Origin: Opisthocomus hoazin
Taxonomy: Eukaryota; Chordata; Aves; Opisthocomiformes; Opisthocomidae
DNA: 64,000 nt
Assembly: GCF_030867145.1 (NCBI RefSeq)
Contig: NC_134439.1
Span: 7,849,379-7,913,378, forward strand
Direction: 5' to 3'
The position numbers and the translations under genes were made by a program. Below the pieces are notes generated by a model. The model had not been told where the DNA came from. It saw nothing but the letters and a program-made list of their open reading frames with translations, and did no database searches. Positions 44,925 to 57,148 of this stretch are shown here, piece after piece; the stretch's first letter is position 1, and each line of letters starts with the position of its first letter.

Positions 44925-45725
44925 AGTGGCACTGGATGAGTCACCAGTGCGCTGTCATCCAAGAGATGACGCATACCTACAGGATTTGCAGAAAAATAAC
45001 GGAGGGTAGATCAGTGCCACCAAGGTAGGAACCTCTGCCCACAAGAAGCTTTGCTAGCCAAAGTTCTAGGACGGGTGGAAGGAAGGCGCGGCCCCTGAGG
45101 GTGTCCTCAGGGATTCAGTAGCCATCCAAGATGATGGAAGAACGAATGTCACATTCTCAGAGAGGCTCCTTGGGTGCCTCACTGCGCTGGAGGTGTCCTG
45201 GTGCCAGCAGATGAGGACCAGGCACTACAGACTCCTCTTCTCTGGAGGCTCTGGGCAATGGCAAAGCAGGGAGCAGGGGCGCAGCACAGCTCCCCTCTAG
45301 GGGCACCCTGGCAGGAGGTGGCAGGCGTTCTTGCACACTGGGATCCACACTGAGCTGAGGTGCATGCTGAGACCAACGGTCCTGTTTGTGTGTGAGAAAG
45401 TCTGAACACCACCTCCCAGACCCCCCAGCAGAGCTTCTGGAAATGGCTCAGTGGGGAAGCGGAAGGAAGAAGTGAGCAGGAGAAGGCATTTGCTCTTCTC
45501 TTGCCTGAAACACTCCCTCTCAGGTTCTGCCTGCTGTGGCAGTGAGTAGTTTTTATCCCTCAGTCAAGAGCCCAAGGAACCTCTTCACAGAGGACACCCT
45601 GCAGATGATGCTACAGATGGCCATGCGGAAGAATCATCCCCTGAGCTCTCCACACACACAACCTACATCCAGCTTTCCAGCTGTAAGTGTAGAGGAGGAA
45701 GCCGAGAAGATGTGAGCATGTTAGC
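44925..45725. repeat. Short-form-only segment, unit 3 (801 bp)
   Basis: Same 801-bp segment as in unit 2, with a few base differences (for example GGGAGCAGGGGCGCAGCAC against GGCAGCTGGGGCAAAGCAC). Confidence 0.8.
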
Positions 45726-46865
45726 TGAGCAGGTTAACGCAGAACCTCTGTCTGCACTTCTCAGTGACCACCCACCTTCCCATCCCTCTCAGGCACAGGA
45801 CATCTCGTTTCTTCACGTGCCTCATTCTCTTTTCCTCCTTCTGATTCTCTTCTCTTCTGTCTCTGCTTCTCACACAGCCCAATCTGATTCAGACTGAGCT
45901 CTGCCTGTCACTCCAGAAGGCTTCACTGCTAACACACACACACTTGTAGTCCCTCAGAAAGGACAGCTCAGCTAAAACTTCTTTGTAGCCACCAGGGTTG
46001 GTTTTGACAGCTTCCAACACAGCTGCTCTCCAAGGCCAGCTCTCTGCTCCACCAAATGAGCTTAGCATGACACTGTGCGCAGAGCGAGAAGCTCATTAGT
46101 AGAAATGAAGAACAGTTTTCTGTCAGGAGATTGAGGCGCAGGGATTCCCTGCGACAAGACAACGGTGATTCCCCTGAGGTGGAAGAGAGACAGGAAAAGC
46201 AATGCAACAGCTTGGGGCATGCATGGGTGGGAATCCGGCTGAACAGGACATTTTCCCCAGACTCTGGCTGACGGGTCTTTTTCACAGGCTGAGCGTTTGG
46301 CTGATGTCCAGGTGCACGCCGAGTAAAAGGTTATCCTTCCTCAGGCTGTGCTGGCTAGGACGTGAAGCCACAAGAGCAGTCATGTCTCACAACAAGGGCT
46401 CCCTTCTGCAACAGTGTGCTTCACAAGAGGCTGAGGGAAGAATACAAGCATGACAAGCCAGTCGCATACACCTTTTGAAGTCTCCTTCCCCTGCTGCACT
46501 TAGTTTCATCTCAGGGGGTTGGATGGAGCCTGGTGGGCTTCATGTGGCATCCCACAATAGCTCTCCCACAAGTCCAGGCACTGCGTGAACCTGACGGTTT
46601 CGTTGGACTGCTTTGGTCTTTTCCCTAGACCTTGGGTCTCATCACAGACAGCAAAGTCGCACCAGCTTGCTGTTAATGAAAATGTTGTCTTTGCTGCACA
46701 GGCTGTGGAGCCAGAGATCCAGCCTCACCACAACCGCAACACGCTGCTGTTGGACAAGCTGAGGTCCACAACAAACAGTGCTGGGGAGGGAAACACTCCA
46801 CAGGGAACAATCACGCACACACACCCTCTTTCTGAGTGATGCTGCATGCGGTGGGTAACCATGTG

Positions 46866-47157
46866 GCCTCAGTGGAGGGACAGCTGGTGCCGTCCTGCAG
46901 CTTGGCATCCCACACATGGCAAAGCATCTGGCAGTTCTCCACAGACAGCACAGAGGTTCTCACCACTTTCAATCACACAACATCTGGATCTTTCCATGCA
47001 CTGCAGCATCTGGGAAGCCTGCGTCAGCACCTCCTCTTGCTCCCATGCTTGTTGGTAGCCTTCTATGAGGTGCTGCGTCAGTTTGCCAGGATTGCTAGCC
47101 TGTTCAAGTTTGAAATCCCCGGCAAGTTCCCCCAGCACAGTGAGGGCATCAATGCCA
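46866..47157 (-). pseudogene. TCR V segment relic in array unit 3
   Basis: Co-linear with the relics of units 1 and 2 (ACATCTGG variant). Decayed and non-functional. Confidence 0.62.
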
Positions 47158-47281
47158 GGGCAAAGCCCATAGCCTTTGGTTCTGTTAACGTATTCCCGAG
47201 CTCAGCCAAATAAAGTGATAAGCAGTGCCGCAAGCACACGCCCTGACCTGCACAGAAGCCTGACAATTAGTAACCACCACA

Positions 47282-47802
47282 GCTAAAGCATGCCCAACTC
47301 AAGATCGTGGGTCAAGATAAGGGCAGGCTAGTGAAGACAAGCAAAGGTTGCACACAGAAGCAAAGCAAAACGATTCATTCTGAACTTCCCAGCAGCAGGC
47401 TGTGTCCAGCCACTCCAGGGAAGCAGGGCCAGAGTCTGTGCAGTGCTTGCTTCGGAAGACAAGCACCTTAATAACAAATGCCCCCCCCCAGTCCTCCTCC
47501 TTTCCCTTGTGCTTTATTGCTGAGCGTGATGTCATATGGTACGGAATACCCTTTTGGTCATTCGGGGTCAGTGGTCCCGGCTATGCACCCTCCCAACGTC
47601 TTGCCCACCTTCTGCCTACTGACCTCTGGGAGAGGCAGTTGGAGAGAGACAGCCTTGCTGCTGGGCAGCACTGCTCAGCGCTTGTCAAAACCTTAGTGTG
47701 TTATCAGCACTGTTGTAGCTACCAATACGAGGCACAGCATTCGGAGGGCTCATGTGGGGAAAGTTAACTCCACCCCAGAGAGACCCAGGACCTGTGTGCT
47801 CA
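47282..47802 (-). mobile_element. ERVL-type LTR relic in array unit 3
   Basis: Co-linear with the relic in unit 1. Confidence 0.68.
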
Positions 47803-49245
47803 CGAGTGAGTGATCGTTTGTGTTTGTGCAGGCGCACTGTGTGTGTTTTCACCTATACATCTGTGTAAGCTGTGCGCACACATCTACGTAAACACGCTTG
47901 TAACAATACAGACTTCTTTGTCCAAACAGCCATGCGTGTACGTGCACCCTTTCTGTGTACATGGGAGCACGTTTTCACAGGAATCTGTGTGTATGTGGCT
48001 GTGAAATTCCTTCTACTTGCTTGTGAGGCCAATAGGTGAGATCACAAGGAAAACAAGGGGTCCAGCTGAAACCTTCAGAGCCTGCTGCTCTCTAGAGCTC
48101 ATGAGCAGAGCAGTAGCGAGTGCCATGGGCAGCACATTCCCTCGTGATGAGGGACACACAAGAACACACAAATACGCCCGATCATGCCGATCTCCGTGGA
48201 GTCATACACAAATTTGTGCACCCACATGCATTCACAGAGATCCACACGCACAAAGGTCCACACAAGCAAGCACACATGCATCCACACAAGTTAACTGTGG
48301 ACACCACCAAGCAGCTGCAGGTTGCATTCCATTTCCTTACGTCACTCCATTCCATTCCATTTCCTTCCATCAACAGCAACCTGATACTCTGTGTACCTCA
48401 TGAACACACCAGGGAAGAGTCTCCCTGCTATGACCTGAACACGCCCTCATGAGGGTCACGCAAGTACAGACTGACACACATGTGCTTCTGTACACCTGCA
48501 TGGAATAATGCAAAACTTTGCATGCTCACACAAAGCCAACATAAAGCGAAGCACAAACAAAACCATAAAACCGGGAAAATATCAGTAAGCATGGACTCCG
48601 CTGAGGAGATGCTGGGGACAACACTGACAGAACTGGACTCCAGTAGAACCTGGGAAAAAAACAGGCCCCAGACATGCTCCTGGTGACCCACAGGGACTGC
48701 ACAGGGAGGGAATGAGGCAAATGAGCCCAGCAAAATGTTCCCAACAGTATTGTTAGTGTTGCAGTAAGGTCCAACACTCCCAGCAGAAGCCCACCTGCGT
48801 GCAACGAGCGACCATCAGAGAGAGGTGGGAGGAGCAAGAGAAGAGGATGCGGCATGTCCTCTCACATGGGAATCCTTGCAGATGCGGACAAGAAGCAGGA
48901 GAGCGGTGCCCGTTTCCTGACAGCTTTGCCACAAAAAAGCCCACTGGAGTGACCCAGGTGCACATCACCTGCCTGCACGGGATGCCACCAGCACTTGAGC
49001 TGAGTCTTGTGCCTGCGATGACGTCTTTCTGCCCCGGAAATCCAAGGGACTCTCCTCACGGCACTTACAGAAGCCTTGCTAAAGGAAAGCAGGTGGCATA
49101 AGCCAGGAAATGAAAAGGCAGCAGTGCAGGAAACCAGGACATGTCCTGTACCATTAGCTGAGATGCTTTGCATTTGACATGAATCTGTCAGAAAATTATT
49201 ACTTCCTCAAAGGGTGGCTCTGGGCCTGAGGCAGTGCAGGACTAC

Positions 49246-49312
49246 TACAAAAGGCAGCCCAACTCTCGGCTCTCACATCCACTTCTCTCGCCTCCTTCTC
49301 GTTGGGAATCAG
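49246..49312 (+). promoter_or_regulatory. Keratin gene 4 core promoter and exon 1
   Basis: TACAAAAGG at 49246-49254; exon 1 ends at 49312 before GTGAGT. Confidence 0.75.
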
Positions 49313-49614
49313 GTGAGTGTCAAGCCTCTGCTCCTCCTCCTCCTCCAAGATGAGGTCTTTCGCTGATGTCTGTCTCAACTGACAGGTGCTGTCAGTTGGG
49401 CCTGGAGCTGTTTCTCATGGGAGAGGGAAGGGCAGAGAAGTTCTTCCACTTGTAGAGCCTGGGACTAAGTTGAGGTGTCTTTCAACTGGACAGCCTGTGC
49501 TGGGCCTGTAGGGGCCTGGGCTTCCCCATGGTTGGGCGCAGTGCTGCTGCTCATGCGCCTCTGTGTTCTGCTTCCCTCTGCCCTCTCTCGCAGGTGCCCC
49601 TCCAGCCCCGAGAC

Positions 49615-49920
49615 ATGTCCTGCTACGATCAGTGCCAGCCCTGCCGGCCCTGCGGCCCGACCCCGCTGGCCAACAGCTGCAATGAGCCCTGCGTCAGGCA
49701 GTACCAGAACTCCACCATTGTCATCCAGCCCTCCCCCGTGGTGGTGACCCTGCCCGGACCCATCCTCAGCTCCTACCCACAGAGCACCGTTGTGGGATCC
49801 TCCACCTCCGCCGCTGTAGGCAGCATCCTCAGCTGTGACGGAGTGCCAATCTCCTCCGGAGGCTTTGACCTCTCCTGCATTACCAGCCGCTACTGTGGCA
49901 GCAGATGTCGACCCTGCTAA
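49615..49920 (+). CDS. Feather beta-keratin, array copy 4, with Cys30 replaced by Tyr
   Basis: A 101-aa feather keratin with Asn at residue 32, as in copies 1 and 5. Uniquely, the TGC codon for residue 30 is TAC, giving VRQYQNS where the other copies, and feather keratins in general as I recall them, have VRQCQ. That removes one of the N-terminal cysteines used for inter-filament disulfides; the remaining 11 are present. Acceptor AG at 49592-49593; short intron variant shared with copies 2 and 3; ATTAAA at 50214-50219. Otherwise intact, so probably expressed but with an altered cross-linking site. Confidence 0.92.
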   Translation: MSCYDQCQPCRPCGPTPLANSCNEPCVRQYQNSTIVIQPSPVVVTLPGPILSSYPQSTVVGSSTSAAVGSILSCDGVPISSGGFDLSCITSRYCGSRCRPC

Positions 49921-51167
49921 AGCTGCTGGCAGCTTCCTCGGGCAAGAACCTCCAAGACCTCAGAACGTGGTGCTGGACGGAAGATAGAGCTTTGGGGCAT
50001 TGCATTTAGAGCTTTGGGCCATTGTTTCCTTCTTCCACTCTCCTCTCTTTCCTTCCTTTGCTGTCACTGTCTCCCAATGCCAGCCTGGTGGGGGCGTGTT
50101 GTCTTCCGTCCCTCTGCAGGGCAGGCAGACCGACACGCTGCTGGAGGTCTACCGCATCTCGCTGGCTGCCCCTAGTGCTCCCTGTGAGCGACCTCCTCTT
50201 CTTTTTCAGACTCATTAAAGTTGTGTTGCATGGAAATCCGGGCCTCTGAGTCCTCCTTTCTTCTGAGGCAAGTCTTCTAGTCTGCTCAGGAAAGAAGGTG
50301 GCTTTTTGGAGGGGATTAGGTTGGGCGCAAAAGAAGACCCTTCCTCAATCCCAGGGGAAAGAGAGGGGAGGACTCAGTGCACTGGGTTGCCTGCTGTGCC
50401 CCGTTTCTTGGAGCTGAGGAAGACATGCCTGGCTACTCCACAGGCATCGGGCAACAGTCAGCCTTGCTGCATGTGTTCCCAGATGGGCCTGGAGCACCAG
50501 GCCCTGGAGAACGTTCTGTCAGTGGGGAGCCCAGAAAAATGCTGTCCTTGAGTGAGGAGTCCATGGCGGCAGGAGGCCAAGGAATGAGGTCAGCAGCCCC
50601 TCTGTCTCATGGGGAAGCGTCGTCCTCTAGGCCTGGTTGGAGCTGTGCTGGGGGAGGAGGCCCAAGTAGAGAATGGCTCCAAAGGGTGGCAGCAGTGTGC
50701 ATCTAGAGACAATAATACCTGGCGACAGCCCACAGCCTCATCTCCCCCTTGCCATCCTTTCCATTGCCTCATCTCGGGTCCACGGCCAGCGCACACAATC
50801 ACAGGCACATGAGATAGGTACCTCATACTGTCCTGGAGCGCCTGGCAGGGCCCAGCTGCTGTTGAGATAGTCAGGGCTGAGGCAATGCACCAGTTAGTAC
50901 CGATATCAGCCACATACTGGAGTCACCAGCGCGTGTGAATTCAACTGCCCCATGGGTCACTGCAGCTCCAAGAGAGCACCCAGTGTTCACAGACCCATGG
51001 CTGCTCTCTGGTCCTTTGTGTCCTCCAAGCCTGGGGCAGCTTTCCTGGGCTTCCGAGGTTGCAACACTGCCAGGCTCCAGCTGCGCTCCCAAAAGACTCT
51101 GCGCAACAGCCGTCACCCCTCCATTCCCACTGGGCCACTGTCACCACAGTGGGACACAATTCTGTGC

Positions 51168-52669
51168 TCAGCAGCTTCTCTGATCTCACTCTGCTGCACC
51201 GTTCTCAGCCCTCTTGCGTTGGCTGATATTCTTCGGCACCTGCTGGACCAAAAGCCCAAGTGCTCTGAGCTCTGCTCCTCACACGCTGTCCAGGGCCTTG
51301 CTAGCACTGCAGTCCCTGGCTGTTGGAGACCTGTCGTTGCCCCTTACCTGCTGCACGTGGCTTCCTCCGATGCGAGGGCCTCTTTCCTCTTTGCCGTTGC
51401 TCTTGAAGTAGTGGACTACTCTGATGCAGTCCCCCTGAGCCTTCTGTTCTCCAAGGAGTAAAGGCTTACCTCCTTCAGTCTTTCCTCATAGCACGGGTTC
51501 TCCAGCCCTTTGGTTGCCTTTGACATGTACAAGGTGGTAGCAGTAGGCAGCAGATCAGGATCAACAGAAGGCGAGTTAGGGTGCTGAGATCCCAGCGGTG
51601 GCAGCCCCCACCTCCAGCACATCAGCAACCAAGTCTTCTTAGGTGACTCAGTCAACCTAATCTGAGAAGCACAACAAAGTGTGACGTTACCAATAGTCTA
51701 CCATAAAAAGCACGGCGATTCAGACAGATGATTGGATATTTTTTCAGAAAAATTTCAACCCCTCACACAGGAAGACGTTCCCGATGACGACTGCAAGCGT
51801 GGCCCTGCTCACAAGCACGTCTCCTGGTTGGCTCGGACCCTTTTCAGTGCTGCACAGCTGAAGATGCAATTTGGTGTATTTGGGAAGACTTTTAGCCTAT
51901 GCAGAGGTTGACATATGCCTTAGGAGCTGTAGGAAGCTAGTCCTAGGAGCTCGGATGCTGGCTTCTCAAGTAGGGACCATCAGGCTGTGTGGCATGTGGA
52001 TTATTGCCAAAGATTGAAGGACTTCATGAAGGACCAGGAGCTCAGTGATGGCCAGGAGGAAAGGGGAGCACGACCATGCCAGCCAGCAGGTGACCCCAAC
52101 GGTCTTCTTGGTGGCAAGGAAAGTCTGCATCGTTTTTGACACACCAGGTGTGGGGTAGCAAATCTCCACAAAGGAAGCCTGACGGGGAAGAAATGCGTTA
52201 AGGTCTGGCGGTGCTTGTTGCTCCACGCAGTGACAATGAAGAGATCGCTGCCCACCTGGGAAGTTGCATGGAGCAGCTAAGGGCACACAAGGCCTTTCCT
52301 GGCTGTGTTTCTTGTCCTGTCCTCCATCTTAGTAATTTCTTCCTGATGGTCACGTTTCTCGAAGGCATGGTACTGTCCAGTTTGGAGTAGCTTTATCATG
52401 TCCTTTGCTGGGTTCGACCTTGGCTGGCTGTCAGATGCCCGCCCACTCTTTCTCAATGGCCTTACTCAAGAAGGCAAGGGGAGAAAAAAAGGTGAAAATA
52501 CTCCTGGGTGAAGATAAAGACAGGGAGATCAAATACCCGGTAGCCTCATGGGAAAAACTGACTCAACCTGGGGAAGATTCATGTCAATTATTAACAATCA
52601 AAAATAGAAAAAGATGGTGAGAAACAAAGACAAAAAGACTCCCAAAACACAAGCTAAACCAAGTTCTGC
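51168..52669. repeat. Long-form-only segment, unit 4 (1,502 bp)
   Basis: Same segment as in unit 1 with scattered base differences (for example TTTTTTCAG near 51743 where units 1 and 5 have TTTTTTCGG). Confidence 0.85.
51432..51537 (-). mobile_element. Short CR1 scrap in long unit 4
   Basis: Same CR1 RT C-terminal fragment as at 31155-31260. Confidence 0.63.
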
Positions 52670-54100
52670 ATATTTAGGTTTTCTTTTCAACAGTAGCGGA
52701 CAATTGATTTGACCTCGAGACTCAGCTCCAGGTAGTGATTTAGACACTTGCCATTTTCAGGCAATCACCATCTCCTCGGTGCAGAGGAGGATCTGCTGCA
52801 GGCACCGCTGGGCTTGAAAGAAGCTAATGCTCCCCTCACTGTCCTCCTTCCCGCAGTTCCAGGCAGATTCACTGTCTAGACTCATCATCCGGGCAGTGGG
52901 CACCTTCTTGCTGTGCCCAGAGTCCAAGCTCTCACCTCTTCCTTTCTGACCCCCGCAAGCTGAGCAGGTTAACGCAGAACCTCTGTCTGCACTTCTCAGT
53001 GACCACCCACCTTCCCATCCCTCTCAGGCACAGGACATCTCGTTTCTTCACGTGCCTCATTCTCTTTTCCTCCTTCTGATTCTCTTCTCTTCTGTCTCTG
53101 CTTCTCACACAGCCCAATCTGATTCAGACTGAGTTCTGCCTGTCACTCCAGAAGGCTTCACTGCTAACACACACACACTTGTAGTCCCTCAGAAAGGACA
53201 GCTCAGCTAAAACTTCTTTGTAGCCACCAGGGTTGGTTTTGACAGCTTCCAACACAGCTGCTCTCCAAGGCCAGCTCTCTGCTCCACCAAATGGGCTTAG
53301 CATGACACTGTGCGCAGAGCGAGAAGCTCATTAGTAGAAATGAAGAACAGTTTTCTGTCAGGGGATTGAGGCGCAGGGATTCCCTGCGACAAGACAACGG
53401 TGATTCCCCTGAGGTGGAAGAGAGACAGGAAAAGCAATGCAACAGCTTGGGGCATGCATGGGTGGGAATCCGGCTGAACAGGACATTTTCCCCAGACTCT
53501 GGCTGACGGGTCTTTTTCACAGGCTGAGCGTTTGGCTGATGTCCAGGTGCACGCCGAGTAAGAGGTTATCCTTCCTCAGGCTGTGCTGGCTAGGACGTGA
53601 AGCCACAAGAGCAGTCATGTCTCACAACAAGGGCTCCCTTCTGCAACAGTGTGCTTCACAAGAGGCTGAGGGAAGAATACAAGCATGACAAGCCAGTCGC
53701 ATACACCTTTTGAAGTCTCCTTCCCCTGCTGCACTTAGTTTCATCTCAGGGGGTTGGATGGAGCCTGGTGGGCTTCATGTGGCATCCCACAATAGCTCTC
53801 CCACAAGTCCAGGCACTGCGTGAACCTGACGGTTTCGTTGGACTGCTTTGGTCTTTTCCCTAGACCTTGGGTCTCATCACAGACAGCAAAGTCGCACCAG
53901 CTTGCTGTTAATGAAAATGTTGTCTTTGCTGCACAGGCTGTGGAGCCAGAGATCCAGCCTCACCACAACCGCAACACGCTGCTGTTGGACAAGCTGAGGT
54001 CCACAACAAACAGTGCTGGGGAGGGAAACACTCCACAGGGAACAATCACGCACACACACCCTCTTTCTGAGTGATGCTGCATGCGGTGGGTAACCATGTG

Positions 54101-54392
54101 GCCTCAGTGGAGGGACAGCTGGTGCCGTCCTGCAGCTTGGCATCCCACACATGGCAAAGCATCTGGCAGTTCTCCACAGACAGCACAGAGGTTCTCACCA
54201 CTTTCAATCACACAACGTCTGGATCTTTCCATGCACTGCAGCATCTGGGAAGCCTGCGTCAGCACCTCCTCTTGCTCCCATGCTTGTTGGTAGCCTTCTA
54301 TGAGGTGCTGCGTCAGTTTGCCAGGATTGCTAGCCTGTTCAAGTTTGAAATCCCCGGCAAGTTCCCCCAGCACAGTGAGGGCATCAATGCCA
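54101..54392 (-). pseudogene. TCR V segment relic in array unit 4
   Basis: Same relic as in unit 1 apart from the A-to-G change ACATCTGG to ACGTCTGG. Non-functional. Confidence 0.62.
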
Positions 54393-54516
54393 GGGCAAAG
54401 CCCATAGCCTTTGGTTCTGTTAACGTATTCCCGAGCTCAGCCAAATAAAGTGATAAGCAGTGCCGCAAGCACACGCCCTGACCTGCACAGAAGCCTGACA
54501 ATTAGTAACCACCACA

Positions 54517-55035
54517 GCTAAAGCATGCCCAACTCAAGATCGTGGGTCAAGATAAGGGCAGGCTAGTGAAGACAAGCAAAGGTTGCACACAGAAGCAAAG
54601 CAAAACGATTCATTCTGAACTTCCCAGCAGCAGGCTGTGTCCAGCCACTCCAGGGAAGCAGGGCCAGAGTCTGTGCAGTGCTTGCTTCGGAAGACAAGCA
54701 CCTTAATAACAAATGCCCTCCCACTCCTCCTCCTTTCCCTTGTGCTTTATTGCTGAGCGTGATGTCATATGGTACGGAATACCCTTTTGGTCATTCGGGG
54801 TCAGTGGTCCCGGCTATGCACCCTCCCAACGTCTTGCCCACCTTCTGCCTACTGACCTCTGGGAGAGGCAGTTGGAGAGAGACAGCCTTGCTGCTGGGCA
54901 GCACTGCTCAGCGCTTGTCAAAACCTTAGTGTGTTATCAGCACTGTTGTAGCTACCAATACGAGGCACAGCATTCGGAGGGCTCATGTGGGGAAAGTTAA
55001 CTCCACCCCAGAGAGACCCAGGACCTGTGTGCTCA
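54517..55035 (-). mobile_element. ERVL-type LTR relic in array unit 4
   Basis: Co-linear with the relic in unit 1; 2 bp shorter in the C-rich run. Confidence 0.68.
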
Positions 55036-56469
55036 CGAGTGAGTGATCGTTTGTGTTTGTGCAGGCGCACTGTGTGTGTTTTCACCTATACATCTGTGTA
55101 AGCTGTGCGCACACATCTACGTAAACACGCTTGTAACAATACAGACTTCTTTGTCCAAACAGCCATGCGTGTACGTGCACCCTTTCTGTGTACATGGGAG
55201 CACGTTTTCACAGGAATCTGTGTGTATGTGGCTGTGAAATTCCTTCTACTTGCTTGTGAGGCCAATAGGTGAGATCACAAGGAAAACAAGGGGTCCAGCT
55301 GAAACCTTCAGAGCCTGCTGCTCTCTAGAGCTCATGAGCAGAGCAGTAGCGAGTGCCACGGGCAGCACATTCCCTCGTGATGAGGGACACACAAGAACAC
55401 ACAAATACGCCCGATCATGCCGATCTGCATGGAGTCATACACAAATTTGTGCACCCACATGCATTCACAGAGATCCACACGCACAAAGGTCCACACAAGC
55501 AAGCACACATGCATCCACACAAGTTAACTGTGGACACCACCAAGCAGCTGCAGGTTGCATTCCATTTCCTTACGTCACTCCATCCCATTCCATTTCTTTT
55601 CATCAACAGCAACCTGATACTCTGTGTACCTCATGAACACACCAGGGAAGAGTCTCCCTGCTATGACCTGAACACGCCCTCACGAGGGTCACGCAAGTAC
55701 AGACTGACACACATGTGCTTCTGTACACCTGCATGGAATAATGCAAAACTTTGCATGCTCACACAAAGCCAACATAAAGCGAAGCACAAACAAAACCATG
55801 TAAAACCAGGAAAACATCAGTAAGCATGGACTCCGCTGGGGAGATGCTGGGGACAACACTGACAGAACTGGACTCCAGTGGAACCTGGGAAAAAAACAGG
55901 CCCCAGACATGCTCCTGGTGACCCACAGGGAGGGAGTGAGGCAAATGAGCCCAGCAAAATGTTCCCAACAGTATTGTTAGTGTTGCAGTAAGGTCCAACA
56001 CTCCCAGCAGAAGCCCACCTGCGTGCAACGAGCGACCATCAGAGAGAGGTGGGAGGAGCAAGAGAAGAGGATGCAGCATGTCCTCTCACATGGGAATCCT
56101 TGCAGATGCGGACAAGAAGCAGGAGAGCGGTGCCCGTTTCCTGACAGCTTTGCCACAAAAAAGCCCACTGGAGTGACCCAGGTGCACATCACCTGCCTGC
56201 ACGGGATGCCACCAGCACTTGAGCTGAGTCTTGTGCCTGCGATGACGTCTTCCTGCCCCGGAAATCCAAGGGACTCTCCTCACGGCACTTACAGAAGCCT
56301 TGCTAAAGGAAAGCAGGTGGCATAAGCCAGGAAATGAAAAGGCAGCAGTGCAGGAAACCAGGACATGTCCTGTACCATTAGCTGAGATGCTTTGCATTTG
56401 ACATGAATCTGTCAGAAAATTATTACTTCCTCAAAGGGTGGCTCTGGGCCTGAGGCAGTGCAGGACTAC

Positions 56470-56536
56470 TACAAAAGGCAGCCCAACTCTCGACTCTCAC
56501 ATCCACTTCTCTCGCCTCCTTCTCGTTGGGAATCAG
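56470..56536 (+). promoter_or_regulatory. Keratin gene 5 core promoter and exon 1
   Basis: TACAAAAGG at 56470-56478; exon 1 ends at 56536 before GTGAGT. Carries the CTCGACTCTC variant, as in genes 2 and 6. Confidence 0.75.
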
Positions 56537-56842
56537 GTGAGTGTCAAGCCTCTGCTCCTCTTCCTCCTCCAAGATGAGGTCTTTCGCTGATGTCTGTCTC
56601 AACTGACAGGTGCTGTCCTAGCTGTGGGCCGGGAGCTGTTTCTCATGGGAGAGGGAAGGGCAGAGAAGTTCTTCCACTTGTAGAGCCTGGGACTAAGTTG
56701 AGGTGTCTTTCAACTGGACAGCCTGTGCTGGGCCTGTAGGGGCCTGGGCTTCCCCATGGTTGGGCGCAGTGCTGCTGCTCATGCGCCTCTGTGTTCTGCT
56801 TCCCTCTGCCCTCTCTCGCAGGTGCCCCTCCAGCCCCGAGAC

Positions 56843-57148
56843 ATGTCCTGCTACGATCAGTGCCAGCCCTGCCGGCCCTGCGGCCCGACCCCGCTGGCCA
56901 ACAGCTGCAATGAGCCCTGCGTCAGGCAGTGCCAGAACTCCACCATTGTCATCCAGCCCTCCCCCGTGGTGGTGACCCTGCCCGGACCCATCCTCAGCTC
57001 CTACCCACAGAGCACCGTTGTGGGATCCTCCACCTCCGCCGCTGTAGGCAGCATCCTCAGCTGTGACGGAGTGCCAATCTCCTCCGGAGGCTTTGACCTC
57101 TCCTGCATTACCAGCCGCTACTGTGGCAGCAGATGTCGACCCTGCTAA
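56843..57148 (+). CDS. Feather beta-keratin, cysteine-rich, array copy 5
   Basis: A 101-aa feather keratin with protein sequence identical to copy 1 (Cys30, Asn32). Acceptor AG at 56820-56821. The intron has the CTGTCCTAGCTGTGGGCCGGG variant, shared exactly with gene 6 and nearly with gene 1. ATTAAA at 57442-57447. Intact, all 12 cysteines present. Confidence 0.94.
   Translation: MSCYDQCQPCRPCGPTPLANSCNEPCVRQCQNSTIVIQPSPVVVTLPGPILSSYPQSTVVGSSTSAAVGSILSCDGVPISSGGFDLSCITSRYCGSRCRPC

Larger units (their letters stand above)
42715..49245 (+). repeat. Keratin array unit 3 (short form, about 6.5 kb)
   Basis: Short form, like unit 2, with segment 44925-45725. TCR V relic 46866-47157, LTR relic 47282-47802. 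Near its right end a small insertion (GGGACTGCACAGGGAGGG near 48693) distinguishes it from all other units. Confidence 0.9.
49246..56469 (+). repeat. Keratin array unit 4 (long form, about 7.2 kb)
   Basis: Long form with segment 51168-52669 and no 801-bp segment. TCR V relic 54101-54392 (ACGTCTGG variant shared with unit 5), LTR relic 54517-55035 with the ATGCCCTCCCACTCC variant. Very close to unit 5 in its middle, but with the short intron variant at its start. Confidence 0.9.
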
